Assembly (NCBI GenBank): GCA_951812965.1
Contig: OX638341.1
Coordinates: 788,438 to 852,437 of the forward strand
DNA: 64,000 nt
Direction of reading: 5' to 3'
DNA from: an uncultured Pseudohongiella sp.
Lineage (GTDB): Bacteria > Pseudomonadota > Gammaproteobacteria > Pseudomonadales > Pseudohongiellaceae
Under the pieces are notes generated by a model. That model made no database searches. It was not told where the DNA came from and saw only the letters and a list, made by a program, of their open reading frames with translations. Positions 16,960 through 25,730 of this stretch are shown one piece after another. Within the stretch, counting starts at the first letter, position 1; every line of letters starts with the position of its first letter. The translations under genes and the position numbers were made by a program.

Positions 16960-18033
16960 CTAGAATAGCAGGTCGCTTTCGGCTACCCGGGGCGGGGCGG
17001 TGTCGGGCAGGGCGCCGTAGGGGTCGATGTGATAGACGATGGGCGGGTTGGTATAGCCGCGCACTTCCAGGATTTCCATGTAGCCGCGGGTGACCGGGTC
17101 GGGATTGTAGAATTCGTCCTCGACTTCGAGCCGCTCGGTTTCTTCCGCGCTCAACTCGACCCTGGGGTAGACGAACAGCGTGTAGATATTGGAAGTGTTG
17201 GTGCCGACCCAGGGCGCCAGTTCCTGCAATTCCTCGAACGGCACAATCTCGCCGATCTCGGCCATGTTGTTGATGTCTTCGCGTTCGCGATACGCGATTA
17301 CGTTCTCTATCGTTTCCTCGCTCAACCCCGGCACGAGCCGCATGGCTTCGCGGGTGGCGAGATTGAGATTGAGCCTGCGGCCGTTGCCGTAGACGGTGAA
17401 GGCGGCTTCGAGATTTACGCCTTGCAGCACTTCGTCGAATCCGCGGATCAGCAGCAATTCCTCGACGCTGTCGAGTTCGGGATTGTTGCGCGGCGTATAA
17501 CCGGGTTCGAGATTTTCATAATACTCGTTCTCCGCGCCTTCGATGCCTTCGAGTTCGTTCAGGTCGGTCCAGTCGGTCCAGGCCACGAGTAACTCCTGGA
17601 CTTGCTCCGGCTCGGCGTCGAGCCCGCCGAGCCAATGCGTGATGAGCACTTGCATGTCCTGCCGGTTGATGCGGTTGAGATTGATCTTGCCGGCGTGGTC
17701 GTAGATCCGGACCACAAGGTTTTCATCGACGGGGTAGCTCAATTGCAGGTCCCGGCCGTTGAAGCGATAGGCGGGCGTTCGAACCTCGCCGTTGTCCGCC
17801 AGTTCGAGCGGCTCCCCGACCGGCAGTTCCATGCGTTCGAGCATGAGTTCCATTTCGGCGTGGCTCACCGCGCCCATGAGTTCGGCCCAGGCCAGGCCGG
17901 CGTCCCGGTTATTCGCCGTCGTTTGCGCCGACAGCCGCACCCTGGAAGCCATTGCGGTGACCAGAACCGTCAGCAGCACCGCAGTCCACAGGACGATGAT
18001 GATGACCGCTCCCCGCTGCCGGCGAATACTCAT
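16960..18033 (-). CDS. gspK: Type II secretion minor pseudopilin GspK
   Basis: Protein of 357 aa. The N-terminus MSIRRQRGAVIIIVLWTAVL has the type IV pilin-like Gly before a hydrophobic helix. As usual for GspK, the +5 position is not Glu. The large periplasmic domain includes KINLNRINRQDMQVL and RLNLNLATREAMRLVPGL, the helix-hairpin-helix-like repeats of GspK. GspK caps the pseudopilus tip with GspI and GspJ. It is the last gene of the operon and its ATG overlaps the gspJ stop by four bases. The REP array lies directly downstream. Confidence 0.93.
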   Translation of the reverse strand: MSIRRQRGAVIIIVLWTAVLLTVLVTAMASRVRLSAQTTANNRDAGLAWAELMGAVSHAEMELMLERMELPVGEPLELADNGEVRTPAYRFNGRDLQLSYPVDENLVVRIYDHAGKINLNRINRQDMQVLITHWLGGLDAEPEQVQELLVAWTDWTDLNELEGIEGAENEYYENLEPGYTPRNNPELDSVEELLLIRGFDEVLQGVNLEAAFTVYGNGRRLNLNLATREAMRLVPGLSEETIENVIAYREREDINNMAEIGEIVPFEELQELAPWVGTNTSNIYTLFVYPRVELSAEETERLEVEDEFYNPDPVTRGYMEILEVRGYTNPPIVYHIDPYGALPDTAPPRVAESDLLF

Positions 18034-18701
18034 AACGGAAACCCTTGTAACGGCGTACTCGGCTGGATCGATCGATGCTGCTGGTTGCGGATACGCGCCA
18101 CGACTTCCAGCGGCTGCGCTTCAACTTCGTCGTCCATGGGCTCGAACAGGATGTAGACAGCCAGCGGCAGGGCCAGGCGCTCGTTTCCGTACCATTCGCC
18201 GATCCATTGCCGGCGCTCGTCGAGTTCGGTGTAGAGGTATTGGAAGCTGGCCCGGTAGCCGGGGAGCAGCAGCGAGGGCTCGGCCTGTTCGAGGCGAGAA
18301 TCGGGATTATCGCTGAACGCCGGCGCGAGCTTGAGCGACACGCCAAGTTCCGGGTCGTTGAACAACTGCCAGGCAGTAAGGCCCGGCCTGCGCTGGGGCG
18401 AAACCGTCGAAACCCAGCTCAGCGTTTCCTCCTCGCCGTGGAAGTACACGCGCCGGATCAACTCTTCCTCATCCATCCAGGAATGCGGAAAGGCGCCATG
18501 CAGGGCGCGGTCGAGTTGCAGCACAGCCAGGCTCTGGTCCAGGTTGCGGTCGAGCGCGTCGGAGTCCCGATTCCAGTCTGAGGCGACCATGAAAACCGCC
18601 GAAGACAGCAGGCCGAGCAAGGTCGCGGTAAGCCCGAGCGCGAGCAGTACTTCGATGAGGGTGAAGCCGGAATTCCGCCGGCGAGAGCGTGGGTGTCCCA
18701 T
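18030..18701 (-). CDS. gspJ: Type II secretion minor pseudopilin GspJ
   Basis: About 223 aa from the ATG at 18701. The leader MGHPRSRRRNSG is followed by the processing site and FTLIEVLLALGL. The family's mixed domain follows, with WQLFNDPELGVSLKL and a C-terminal IRNQQHRSIQPSTP. A start 30 codons upstream at 18791 also reads MGH, but the intervening residues are a translated dispersed repeat (18690-18755) and such a long leader would be atypical. The start region itself overlaps that repeat. It overlaps gspK and probably forms the tip complex with GspI and GspK. Confidence 0.9.
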   Translation of the reverse strand: MGHPRSRRRNSGFTLIEVLLALGLTATLLGLLSSAVFMVASDWNRDSDALDRNLDQSLAVLQLDRALHGAFPHSWMDEEELIRRVYFHGEEETLSWVSTVSPQRRPGLTAWQLFNDPELGVSLKLAPAFSDNPDSRLEQAEPSLLLPGYRASFQYLYTELDERRQWIGEWYGNERLALPLAVYILFEPMDDEVEAQPLEVVARIRNQQHRSIQPSTPLQGFPL

Positions 18702-18791
18702 TGTGTTTCGGCCGAGATTCTGCGACTTCGCTTCGCTGCGCGCAGAATGACGGGGTGGGGAAGGTGGGGATGGGGAATGTGAGTGTCCCAT
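18690..18791 (-). repeat. Dispersed hairpin repeat at the gspJ start, with 9-bp direct repeats
   Basis: Second copy of the repeat found in the AAA gene, core 18690-18755. The 9-bp sequence GTGTCCCAT occurs at 18693-18701 and again at 18783-18791, exactly 90 bp apart. That distance keeps the reading frame and supplies gspJ with two alternative MGH starts. Confidence 0.65.
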
Positions 18792-18803
18792 GATGACGAC
18801 GAC

Positions 18804-19187
18804 CTACCTTGGCAGAAGGAGCCGGACCCAGCGCGTGCCGCTTACCGCCTGGTCCCGTTCCGGGTCGATGATTTCAAAGAATTGCAGCGCCTGGGTGGTG
18901 CCGGCGGTCTTGCGGATCGGTTCTTCCAGCAGGTCTCCGGCGCGAATGTCGAAGCGCTCGACTTGCAGCACCGGCTCGACTTCGTTGAATTCGTTTTCGA
19001 GCAAGGCGAAATTGACCGCGGCGCGCAAATCCGCAGTCTCGTGCAGGCTGTCAACGGACCGCTGCGACAGTTGCTTGCTCGCGCCGAGCAAAGTAAACAA
19101 GCCGCCCAGCACGAATCCCGTGATCGCCAGGGCGACGATCACTTCGAGCAAGGTGAAGCCGCGTTCAGCGGACGGTTTCCTGGTCAT
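18804..19187 (-). CDS. gspI: Type II secretion minor pseudopilin GspI
   Basis: Protein of 127 aa. The leader MTRKPSAERG is followed by FTLLEVIVALAITGFVLGG, a canonical pseudopilin helix with Glu at +5. The short periplasmic domain ends in RWVRLLLPR. The length and position between gspH and gspJ fit GspI, which nucleates the tip complex. Its start overlaps the gspH 3' end by 23 bases. Confidence 0.9.
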   Translation of the reverse strand: MTRKPSAERGFTLLEVIVALAITGFVLGGLFTLLGASKQLSQRSVDSLHETADLRAAVNFALLENEFNEVEPVLQVERFDIRAGDLLEEPIRKTAGTTQALQFFEIIDPERDQAVSGTRWVRLLLPR

Positions 19188-19794
19188 CGGTGCTTATGCG
19201 TCCGGTAAACGGGTCGATGTCGATGCGCGCGCCGAGGTCGCCGCGCTGGAGCAGCAAGGCGCCGCCGGTGCTGCCGCCTTCGGGAAAGAAGGTGATCTCC
19301 AGTGGTTCGAGCACCGGCTCCTGCGTGCCGGTGCTGCCCCGAAATTCCAGCTCGATGTTGCTAGCGCTGTAGACCCCGGCGCTGAAGATCGGCGGGCGAT
19401 ATTCGAGTTCTCCGTCTTCCGGCTCCGGCAGGAAGCTGATCGTAGCCGGATTCCCGGTGACGACCGCGTTGCGCCGCGCGTGATTGAGCAGATTCGCGAC
19501 CGAGCGCACTTCCACATTGAAGCCGCGGCCGTCGAGATTTCCCAGCCGCGGCACGACCAGAGCGCCGGCCAGTCCGATAATCGCCAGCACGAGCAGAACC
19601 TCGAGCAGGGTAAATCCTTTCTGCCGCGGGGGCGGGATCGAGCCAAATTCGGGCGAGGCATGCCTCGCCCCTACGTTAACCCGACTATCCGAAGGTGCGG
19701 GGGGGGGGCGTGCCTCGCCCCTGCGAGAACCTGCATTCCCGGAGGTGTAGGGGCGAGGCATGCCTCGCCCGCGTTCGCGTACGGCGTCAACCAT
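19165..19794 (-). CDS. gspH: Type II secretion minor pseudopilin GspH with repeat-expanded leader
   Basis: The conserved part begins at RQKG-FTLLEVLLVLAIIGLAG, with the prepilin peptidase site before Phe, and continues into a GspH/FimT domain (NLLNHARRNAVVTGNPATI). The nearest in-frame ATG lies far upstream, at 19794 or at 19761, giving a leader of about 60 or 49 residues instead of 6-15. That leader is almost wholly the translation of REP elements (RGRGMPRPY, VGARHASP). AAGGGG about 11 bases before 19794 could be its ribosome site. Either the repeats have expanded inside the leader without breaking the frame, or a non-standard start near the Phe is used. Confidence 0.8.
   Translation of the reverse strand: MVDAVRERGRGMPRPYTSGNAGSRRGEARPPPAPSDSRVNVGARHASPEFGSIPPPRQKGFTLLEVLLVLAIIGLAGALVVPRLGNLDGRGFNVEVRSVANLLNHARRNAVVTGNPATISFLPEPEDGELEYRPPIFSAGVYSASNIELEFRGSTGTQEPVLEPLEITFFPEGGSTGGALLLQRGDLGARIDIDPFTGRISTDDQETVR
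19651..19770. repeat. Three REP elements inside the gspH leader region
   Basis: An inverted GAG-stem copy at 19651-19674, a degenerate copy around 19698-19724 containing a run of ten G, and a GTAG-foot GAG-stem copy at 19747-19770. All lie between the gspG stop and the conserved part of gspH. Confidence 0.88.
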
Positions 19795-19835
19795 TGGATA
19801 CAAACCCCTTATCCCTGGAATATTCCCGAGAAAAC

Positions 19836-20249
19836 TCAGTCCCGGCCAATGTCGGCATCGTTGCCTTCGCCGCCCGACGTACCGTCGGCCCCGAGCGAAT
19901 AGAGCTCGAAACCGTTGCCGTCAGGCTCGTAGACATAGGGGGTGTCCCAGGGGTCGTTGGGCAGCTCCGACCCGCGCAGATAGGGCCCGTTCCAGGCCGC
20001 GCGGTCCGAATCGTTTTGCATCAGTCCATCGAGCGAATCCGGGTAACGGCCGACGTCGAGCCGGTACATGTCGAGGGCCGACGACAAGGTGGAAATTTCG
20101 GCTGTGGCGGCGTCGCGCATGGCGCCGGCCTGCTGATTGAAGATGTTCGGCGCCACCAGCACCGCGAGCATGGCGATGATCGCCATCACCACCAGAATCT
20201 CGATCAAGGTGAATCCTCCGGATCGCATTGCCGGACTACGCGTGGGCAT
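19836..20249 (-). CDS. gspG: Type II secretion major pseudopilin GspG
   Basis: About 137 aa from the ATG at 20249, which has AGGAG seven bases upstream. The leader MPTRSPAMRSGG precedes FTLIEILVVMAIIAMLAVLV. The C-terminal portion has the calcium-loop pattern of major pseudopilins (WGPYLRG-like NGPYLRGSELPNDPWDTPY and ELYSLGADGTSGGEGNDADI). GspG builds the periplasmic pseudopilus. It follows gspD here, 22 bases after its stop. Confidence 0.95.
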   Translation of the reverse strand: MPTRSPAMRSGGFTLIEILVVMAIIAMLAVLVAPNIFNQQAGAMRDAATAEISTLSSALDMYRLDVGRYPDSLDGLMQNDSDRAAWNGPYLRGSELPNDPWDTPYVYEPDGNGFELYSLGADGTSGGEGNDADIGRD

Positions 20250-20271
20250 GATGTCAGCTCCTGGGTTCATT

Positions 20272-22476
20272 TCAGATTCCCGAATCCTCGAACAGTTGCG
20301 AAACCAGTTCGAATCGATTGAGTATGTCGGAATATTGTACACCTCCGCCTTCGGCGTTCAGGTTGACTATTTCCGGCCGCAACACGATGAACAGTTCGCG
20401 CCGTTCCGTACTGAGTTGCCGGTAAGAGAACAGGCCGCCGACTACCGGAATCCGGTTGAGCACGGGTACGCCGCGATTGAGATTTTCGTCGTCGTCCTGG
20501 ATCAGCCCGCCCAGCACCACATTCTCGCCGTTGTTGACCACTACCGTGGTGCTGATCTCCTGGTTGTTGAACACCGGATTGTTGTTCACGCCGGCGGCCG
20601 CGTTGTCGACCGAGGACAGCACCTGGCGGATGGTCAGGGTGACCACGCCGTCTTCGTTGATCTGCGGCGTGATGTACAACTCGATGCCCGTGGGCCGGTA
20701 CTGGATATTGGTCGTGGCGATGCCGCCGGTGCTGATTGACTGGCCCGCCTCGATCGGTACTTCGGCGCCGATCTGGATTTCGCCCTCCTGGTTGTTGGTG
20801 ACCATGAGCGAGGGCCGCGCGAGCAGGCGTACTTCGTTGTTGCGGGCGATTGCCTCGAGTGTCGCTTCGACCCGCGCCGCGCCATCGAGGAAACTGCGTG
20901 TAAACATGAGCCCGTTCACGGCCGACGTGAAAGTAGTCCGGGCCGTATTCTCGATCGGCATCAGTTCGGCGTTATCGGCGACCCGGCTCCAGTCGACGCC
21001 GAATCGCGTTTCATCGCCGAGGGTAATCTGGGCGATCACCGCGTTGACCATGACCTGCAGGGGCGCCACGTCCAGTTGGCTGATCGTGGTCAGCAATTGC
21101 CGGTAATCCCGGGCCGAGGAGCGAACCAGCAGGCTGTTGGTCGCCTCGTCGGCGACAATGCGCACTTGCAGGTTGGCCGATACCGCCGCCGGCGCGCCGG
21201 TATCCGGGAGCGGGGCGGACTCCGAAGTGAACAGGGTCACCGGCGCGGCGGCCTCGCTGGCCGGGTCGTCGGTGTTGTCGACCAGGCTCAGGTTTACCTG
21301 CCGCTCGATCGTGGCGAGCGATTCGTCCTGGGGCTGCAGATTCTGCGGTAAGGGCTCGTCTTCCTCCTCGAACACCTGACTGAGCGTTTCCGCGAGTTCG
21401 AGGGCGGGCAGATTCTTCACCCGGTACATGAACAATTGTTCGACCTGTTCCTGGCTTTCCGCGTCGAGGATCGCCACCCAGCGGCTGACCTCGTCGAAGC
21501 CGCGCGTTGCCGGCGCGGTGACCAGTAAAGCGTTGATGCGGCCGATTCCCCTGACCTGGTAGGACGGATTTTCGCCTTCGATCAACAGCAGGATTTCAGC
21601 CAGTTCCTCGGCGACTTCGAGCGCATTGGCGTTTTCCAGCGGGTAGATGCGGATGCCCTGGTTGAGGAAGGGGTCGGCGTCGACCAGCAGCAGCAACTGA
21701 TTGATGCGTTCGAGTTCTTCCGGGCCGGCGGTGATCGCCAGGGTGTTGTTGATCGTGAACTGGCGCACGTCGCCTTCGGATTGCAACATGGGACCGATGA
21801 CTTCGAGCGCGGCTTCGGCCGACACGTAGATCAGCGGCGTCACCTGCATGATGCGGGCGGAGGCGCTGCCGTCCAGGCCTTCCGGCGTGATGAACTCGGT
21901 CGGCGCCACCGCGCTGACCTGGCGCACGTTGTAGACATTGCCGACGCGGTTGATGACCACGCCGGCGTCGCGGGTGAGCAGTCGCATCAATGGCCAGATA
22001 TCCTCGCGCGACAGCGGCCGGTCCGCGGCGGTGCGCAGACTTACCGTGCGATTTACGGCCGGGTCGATGACCAGGGAGATGTCCAGGGCCTCGGCAAGTT
22101 CTTCGAGCACGAGGCGCAGGTCGGCCTGTTCGTAATTCAGCTCGACCACTTCATCGGCGTCGCCGTCCAGCGGCAGCGGAGCGATGTCGATGGGCGGGCC
22201 GCTCACGGGCCGGGAACCGTCGCGATTGATTTCGTCGATCAGTTCGAGTTGCGCGGCGTTGTTCGCGCTGGGCAGTACTGCGATTCCCTGCTGCCCGGGC
22301 TCGGCGGCCTGCTCGGGAGCGGGGGCGGATTGCGCCTGCGGCGTTTGTTCCTGTCCCGCGTCCTGTGCCTGTGCTTCGCTGCTCCGGCTTTCCGTCATGC
22401 TGGCGCAGGACGCCAGCAATATCGTCAGCGGCAGCAAGAGCAGCGGCCCCGGACCTGTTTTGGACTGAACTCGCAT
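20272..22476 (-). CDS. gspD: Type II secretion secretin GspD (probable liposecretin)
   Basis: Outer-membrane channel of 734 aa. N0-N3 domains cover about residues 105-430 (VVELNYEQADLRLVLEELAE; VLEVIGPML-type repeats). A C-terminal secretin domain contains VPVLNRIPVVGGLFSYRQ. The signal peptide ends LLLLPLTILLASC followed by ASMTES, a good lipobox, so the protein may be lipidated as in HxcQ-type secretins and might reach the outer membrane without a separate pilotin. A Gln/Ala-rich linker (about residues 35-65) follows. It lies between gspF and gspG, unlike the common gspC-D-E order. Confidence 0.93.
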   Translation of the reverse strand: MRVQSKTGPGPLLLLPLTILLASCASMTESRSSEAQAQDAGQEQTPQAQSAPAPEQAAEPGQQGIAVLPSANNAAQLELIDEINRDGSRPVSGPPIDIAPLPLDGDADEVVELNYEQADLRLVLEELAEALDISLVIDPAVNRTVSLRTAADRPLSREDIWPLMRLLTRDAGVVINRVGNVYNVRQVSAVAPTEFITPEGLDGSASARIMQVTPLIYVSAEAALEVIGPMLQSEGDVRQFTINNTLAITAGPEELERINQLLLLVDADPFLNQGIRIYPLENANALEVAEELAEILLLIEGENPSYQVRGIGRINALLVTAPATRGFDEVSRWVAILDAESQEQVEQLFMYRVKNLPALELAETLSQVFEEEDEPLPQNLQPQDESLATIERQVNLSLVDNTDDPASEAAAPVTLFTSESAPLPDTGAPAAVSANLQVRIVADEATNSLLVRSSARDYRQLLTTISQLDVAPLQVMVNAVIAQITLGDETRFGVDWSRVADNAELMPIENTARTTFTSAVNGLMFTRSFLDGAARVEATLEAIARNNEVRLLARPSLMVTNNQEGEIQIGAEVPIEAGQSISTGGIATTNIQYRPTGIELYITPQINEDGVVTLTIRQVLSSVDNAAAGVNNNPVFNNQEISTTVVVNNGENVVLGGLIQDDDENLNRGVPVLNRIPVVGGLFSYRQLSTERRELFIVLRPEIVNLNAEGGGVQYSDILNRFELVSQLFEDSGI

Positions 22477-22492
22477 CGAGGCGGCCTCCTGG

Positions 22493-23698
22493 TCAGAATT
22501 CCACGGCGTTCATGCTGAACACCGCGGAAAGCATGGTGATCGTGATGCCACCGACGACGATGGCGAGAAATATGATCAAGGCGGGCTGCAGGGCCGAAAC
22601 CATGGTTGCCACCTGGTTGCGCACGTAGGAATCGAAGGTCTCGGCAGCCTTCAGCAGAATGCTGGCGGTGCGGCCCGACTCCTCGCCCACGCCCACCAGT
22701 TGGTGCAGCAAGGTCGGGAAGCGATTGGTCGCTTCCAGCGAAACGCCGAGTCCGGCGCCCCCGCGCACGTCTTCCTCGACCCGTGCGAGTTCCCGCTCCA
22801 GCACCGTGTTCACGAGCACTTCCCGCGCCACCCGCAAGGCGCGGATCAAGGGGATGCCGGCGCCCATGAGCGCACCCATGGTGCGCGCGAACAGGGCGCA
22901 TTCGCGATAGAGAATCAGGTTACCCAGGAGCGGCAGGGACAGCAGGAAACCATCCTTGCGATAACGCCCGGCCGGATCGGCGTCGAGCCGTTTCCAGCCG
23001 AAGAACGCCAGGGCGGCGAAGATGATGGCAAGATAGCCGTAACTCTGCAGGAACTCGCTCATGGCCAGCAGAAAGGCGGCGGACGCGGGGATTTCGGCGC
23101 CGGAATCCTGGAACATCGCGGCGAACTGGGGGATGACGAAAACCATCAGCAGGCCAACCGAGAGAATGCCGGTAATCACCAGCACCACCGGGTAGACCAT
23201 GGCCGACACTATCGACTGGCGCGTCCTGGCGTTGCTTTCGAGAAATTCCGCCAGGTCCGGCAGCAACTCGTGCAGGATTCCGCCTTCCTCACCGGCGCGC
23301 ACGATGTTGACATACATCTTGCTGAAGACCCCCGGATGCTGCTCCATTGCCTCGGCCAGACTGCTGCCTTCCTTGACCTCGCGCAGCAGGCTGCGCACGA
23401 GTTCACGCATGGCGGAGGATTCGGTTATGCCTTCCAGCAGGCGCAACGCCCGGTCGAGCGGCACCCGGGCCTCGACCAGGGTGCACAGGCCGTTGGTGAA
23501 ATCGAGCAGCCCGGCGGGGGAAATCTTGCGTCTGGCAAAGCCCCAGTTCGCCGCCTTGCCGGGCGCCACGAGAATCGGCGTAAGCCTGCGTCCTTGCAGG
23601 ATGCGCAAGGCCTCGCGCTCGGTTTCGGCTTCGAGGACGCCGCTCTGGCGTTTGCCGGCGGTGTCGAATGCCTGGTAACGGAAACTCTGCTCGCTCAT
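22493..23698 (-). CDS. gspF: Type II secretion inner-membrane platform protein GspF
   Basis: About 401 aa from the ATG at 23698, which overlaps the gspE stop as ATGA. The N-terminus MSEQSFRYQAFDTAGKRQSG is typical of GspF. Two homologous T2SSF domains (about residues 70-190 and 270-395) alternate with three membrane segments (VYPVVLVITGILSVGLLMVFV; YLAIIFAALAFFGW; LIIFLAIVVGGITITML). It anchors the ATPase GspE and the pseudopilus assembly platform. Confidence 0.94.
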   Translation of the reverse strand: MSEQSFRYQAFDTAGKRQSGVLEAETEREALRILQGRRLTPILVAPGKAANWGFARRKISPAGLLDFTNGLCTLVEARVPLDRALRLLEGITESSAMRELVRSLLREVKEGSSLAEAMEQHPGVFSKMYVNIVRAGEEGGILHELLPDLAEFLESNARTRQSIVSAMVYPVVLVITGILSVGLLMVFVIPQFAAMFQDSGAEIPASAAFLLAMSEFLQSYGYLAIIFAALAFFGWKRLDADPAGRYRKDGFLLSLPLLGNLILYRECALFARTMGALMGAGIPLIRALRVAREVLVNTVLERELARVEEDVRGGAGLGVSLEATNRFPTLLHQLVGVGEESGRTASILLKAAETFDSYVRNQVATMVSALQPALIIFLAIVVGGITITMLSAVFSMNAVEF

Positions 23699-25158
23699 AT
23701 CGCTCTGGTTACCCGCACTACTTCTTCGGGGGTGGTCAGGCCTTCGCGCAACTTGTCGAGCGCGTCCTGGCGCAGGCTGCGCAGGCCCTCGCATTCTGCT
23801 TGTTCGCGAATTTCGTTGGCGTCCGCGCCGCTGGCGACGCGATGGCGGATCTCGTCGCTCATCAGCATCAATTCATACAGGCCGATGCGGCCGCGGTAGC
23901 CGGTGTTGCCGCAGCGCTCGCAACCGGCGCCGCGGCGGATGGGCGGCCAGCCGGAAGCGTCGATGCGCAAAACCGAGGCGTCGTCGGAATTGAGTTCCCG
24001 TTCTTCCGCGCAATCGGTACAGACGCGGCGCACGAGGCGCTGGGCCTGTACGGCGAGCAGGCTGGAACTGATCAGGTAGCCTTCGACGCCCATGTCCTGC
24101 AACCGGGTGATCGCGCCGGCGGCGTCGTTGGTGTGCAAGGTCGAGAACACGAGGTGTCCGGTCAGGGCGGATTCAATGGCGATTTCGGCGGTGTCGTGGT
24201 CGCGGATCTCGCCGACCATGAGCACGTCCGGGTCCTGCCGCACGATTGAGCGCAGGCCCTGGGCGAAACCGAGGCCGATCGCCGGGTTGACCTGGATCTG
24301 GGTGATTCCCGGCAATTGATATTCCACCGGATCTTCCACGGTGATGATCTTCTGCGTATCGTTGCTGATCTTTTCCAGCGTGGCGTACAAGGTGGTGGTC
24401 TTGCCGCTGCCGGTGGGGCCGGTGATAAGCACCATGCCATGAGGCTGGTTGATGACCGATTGATAGTCGTGCAACACCCTGGGCGGCATGCCGAGCGCGG
24501 TCAGTTCGACTTCCATGTCGCTGCGGTCGAGTATGCGCAGAACAATGGATTCGCCATGTACGCCGGGCAAGGTGGAAACGCGCATGTCCAGTTGCTTGCT
24601 GCCGAGCTGATAGTTGATGCGACCGTCCTGGGGCAGGCGTTTTTCACCGATGTCGAGCCGCGCCATGAGTTTGAGCCTGGAGGCTACGGCGGTATGGATG
24701 CGCACCGGCAGGCGTTCGACCACGGTCATGATGCCGTCGACCCGGCAGCGCACGTCGAGACTGGTTTCGCCGGGCTCGAAATGAATATCGCTCGAATTCA
24801 GGTCGAGCGCCCGGGCGAACAGGTGATTGACGAGGCGGATGATCGGCGCTTCCGAGGCCAGATCGAGCAGTTCGTCGTCGTCCTCGAAGCCTGTGGCGAG
24901 CAATTCCTCGTCGTCGCTTTCGATTTTGGGTGACAGCTCGGCGCGCCAATGCCGCGCCAGGCGTCGCACTTCGTCGTCGGGCGCCATGCGGAATCGCACC
25001 GGCTCGCCGAGGATGAAACGGATCTTCGCCCGTTGTTCTATGGCCGGCAGACGGTCACAGACGAGTTGGCCCGACTGCTCGAAGTCGCGTTCCGGCGCCA
25101 TGCCCTGGGGCTCGAGCAATTGCGAGAATATCGGCAGCGTGATGGAAGCGAAGGACAT
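23695..25158 (-). CDS. gspE: Type II secretion ATPase GspE
   Basis: Cytoplasmic assembly ATPase of 487 aa. It has an N1E-like N-terminal domain, Walker A GPTGSGKTTTLYA, an Asp box ITVEDPVEY, Walker B VLMVGEIRDHDTAEIA, a His box STLHTNDAAGAI and a C-terminal zinc tetracysteine element (CTDC ... CERCGNTGYRGR). All catalytic elements are intact. It precedes gspF with a four-base overlap and follows gspM by 11 bp. Confidence 0.95.
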   Translation of the reverse strand: MSFASITLPIFSQLLEPQGMAPERDFEQSGQLVCDRLPAIEQRAKIRFILGEPVRFRMAPDDEVRRLARHWRAELSPKIESDDEELLATGFEDDDELLDLASEAPIIRLVNHLFARALDLNSSDIHFEPGETSLDVRCRVDGIMTVVERLPVRIHTAVASRLKLMARLDIGEKRLPQDGRINYQLGSKQLDMRVSTLPGVHGESIVLRILDRSDMEVELTALGMPPRVLHDYQSVINQPHGMVLITGPTGSGKTTTLYATLEKISNDTQKIITVEDPVEYQLPGITQIQVNPAIGLGFAQGLRSIVRQDPDVLMVGEIRDHDTAEIAIESALTGHLVFSTLHTNDAAGAITRLQDMGVEGYLISSSLLAVQAQRLVRRVCTDCAEERELNSDDASVLRIDASGWPPIRRGAGCERCGNTGYRGRIGLYELMLMSDEIRHRVASGADANEIREQAECEGLRSLRQDALDKLREGLTTPEEVVRVTRAI

Positions 25159-25169
25159 TTTCCGAGTAC

Positions 25170-25727
25170 CTAAAAGGGCGCGGCGGCCGCTGCCGGGCGG
25201 GCGAATCCGACCACGGTAATCGAGCCGGAATATTGCGTACGGCTGCGGCTGATGCTGAAGTCAGTGACGCGCAGCCGCGGCAGGGAATTGCCCAGTTGAT
25301 TGAGAAAGGCCACGGTGCGGTTGGCGTCGGTGGTGCGGAAGGACATTTCCTGGCTGACCAGCAGCCAGCCTTCGGTTTCGAGCCTTTCGGCGAGCCGGGT
25401 CGAATTGACGGTGAGGCCGGATTCCCTGGCGTAACGCGACAGGTCCTGCTGGATGGCCGCTTCGATCAGTGGGATCGTGGCGCCCGAGAAAATCTCGAAT
25501 TCCATATCGATGGCCTTGTCTTCCACCTCGGCGCGCGCCTGTTCCAGGTCTGCTTCGTCGTCGATCAGCCTTTCCTCCCGCGCTATGGCGAGTTGCAGGT
25601 TTTCGATGAGCGCCTCACGCTGATCGCCCCATTCGCTGACGGCCGAAAAGACGAACCTGCCGAAAAAGACGGCCATGACCACGGCCAGCAGCAGCAACAG
25701 GTTTCTCTCGCGGGAGGAAAAGGCCAT
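25170..25727 (-). CDS. gspM: Type II secretion protein GspM
   Basis: Protein of 185 aa with a short basic N-terminus, one membrane helix (NLLLLLAVVMAVFFGRFVF), a coiled-coil stretch rich in Glu and Arg (about residues 35-75) and a ferredoxin-like periplasmic end. This architecture and the position directly after gspL (3-bp gap) support GspM, the partner that stabilises GspL in the assembly platform. Confidence 0.85.
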   Translation of the reverse strand: MAFSSRERNLLLLLAVVMAVFFGRFVFSAVSEWGDQREALIENLQLAIAREERLIDDEADLEQARAEVEDKAIDMEFEIFSGATIPLIEAAIQQDLSRYARESGLTVNSTRLAERLETEGWLLVSQEMSFRTTDANRTVAFLNQLGNSLPRLRVTDFSISRSRTQYSGSITVVGFARPAAAAAPF

Positions 25728-25730
25728 CGC

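Noticed and set aside
15481..16960. Open reading frames on both strands through the 128-bp array (products rich in RGEACLAP or GDACVAP)
   Set aside because: They are translations of tandem repeats, occur in several frames at once, have no start signals and match no family.
18701..18791. Upstream gspJ start giving 30 extra residues
   Set aside because: The extra residues are translated dispersed repeat, and a 42-residue pseudopilin leader is unlikely when an ATG gives a normal 12-residue leader.
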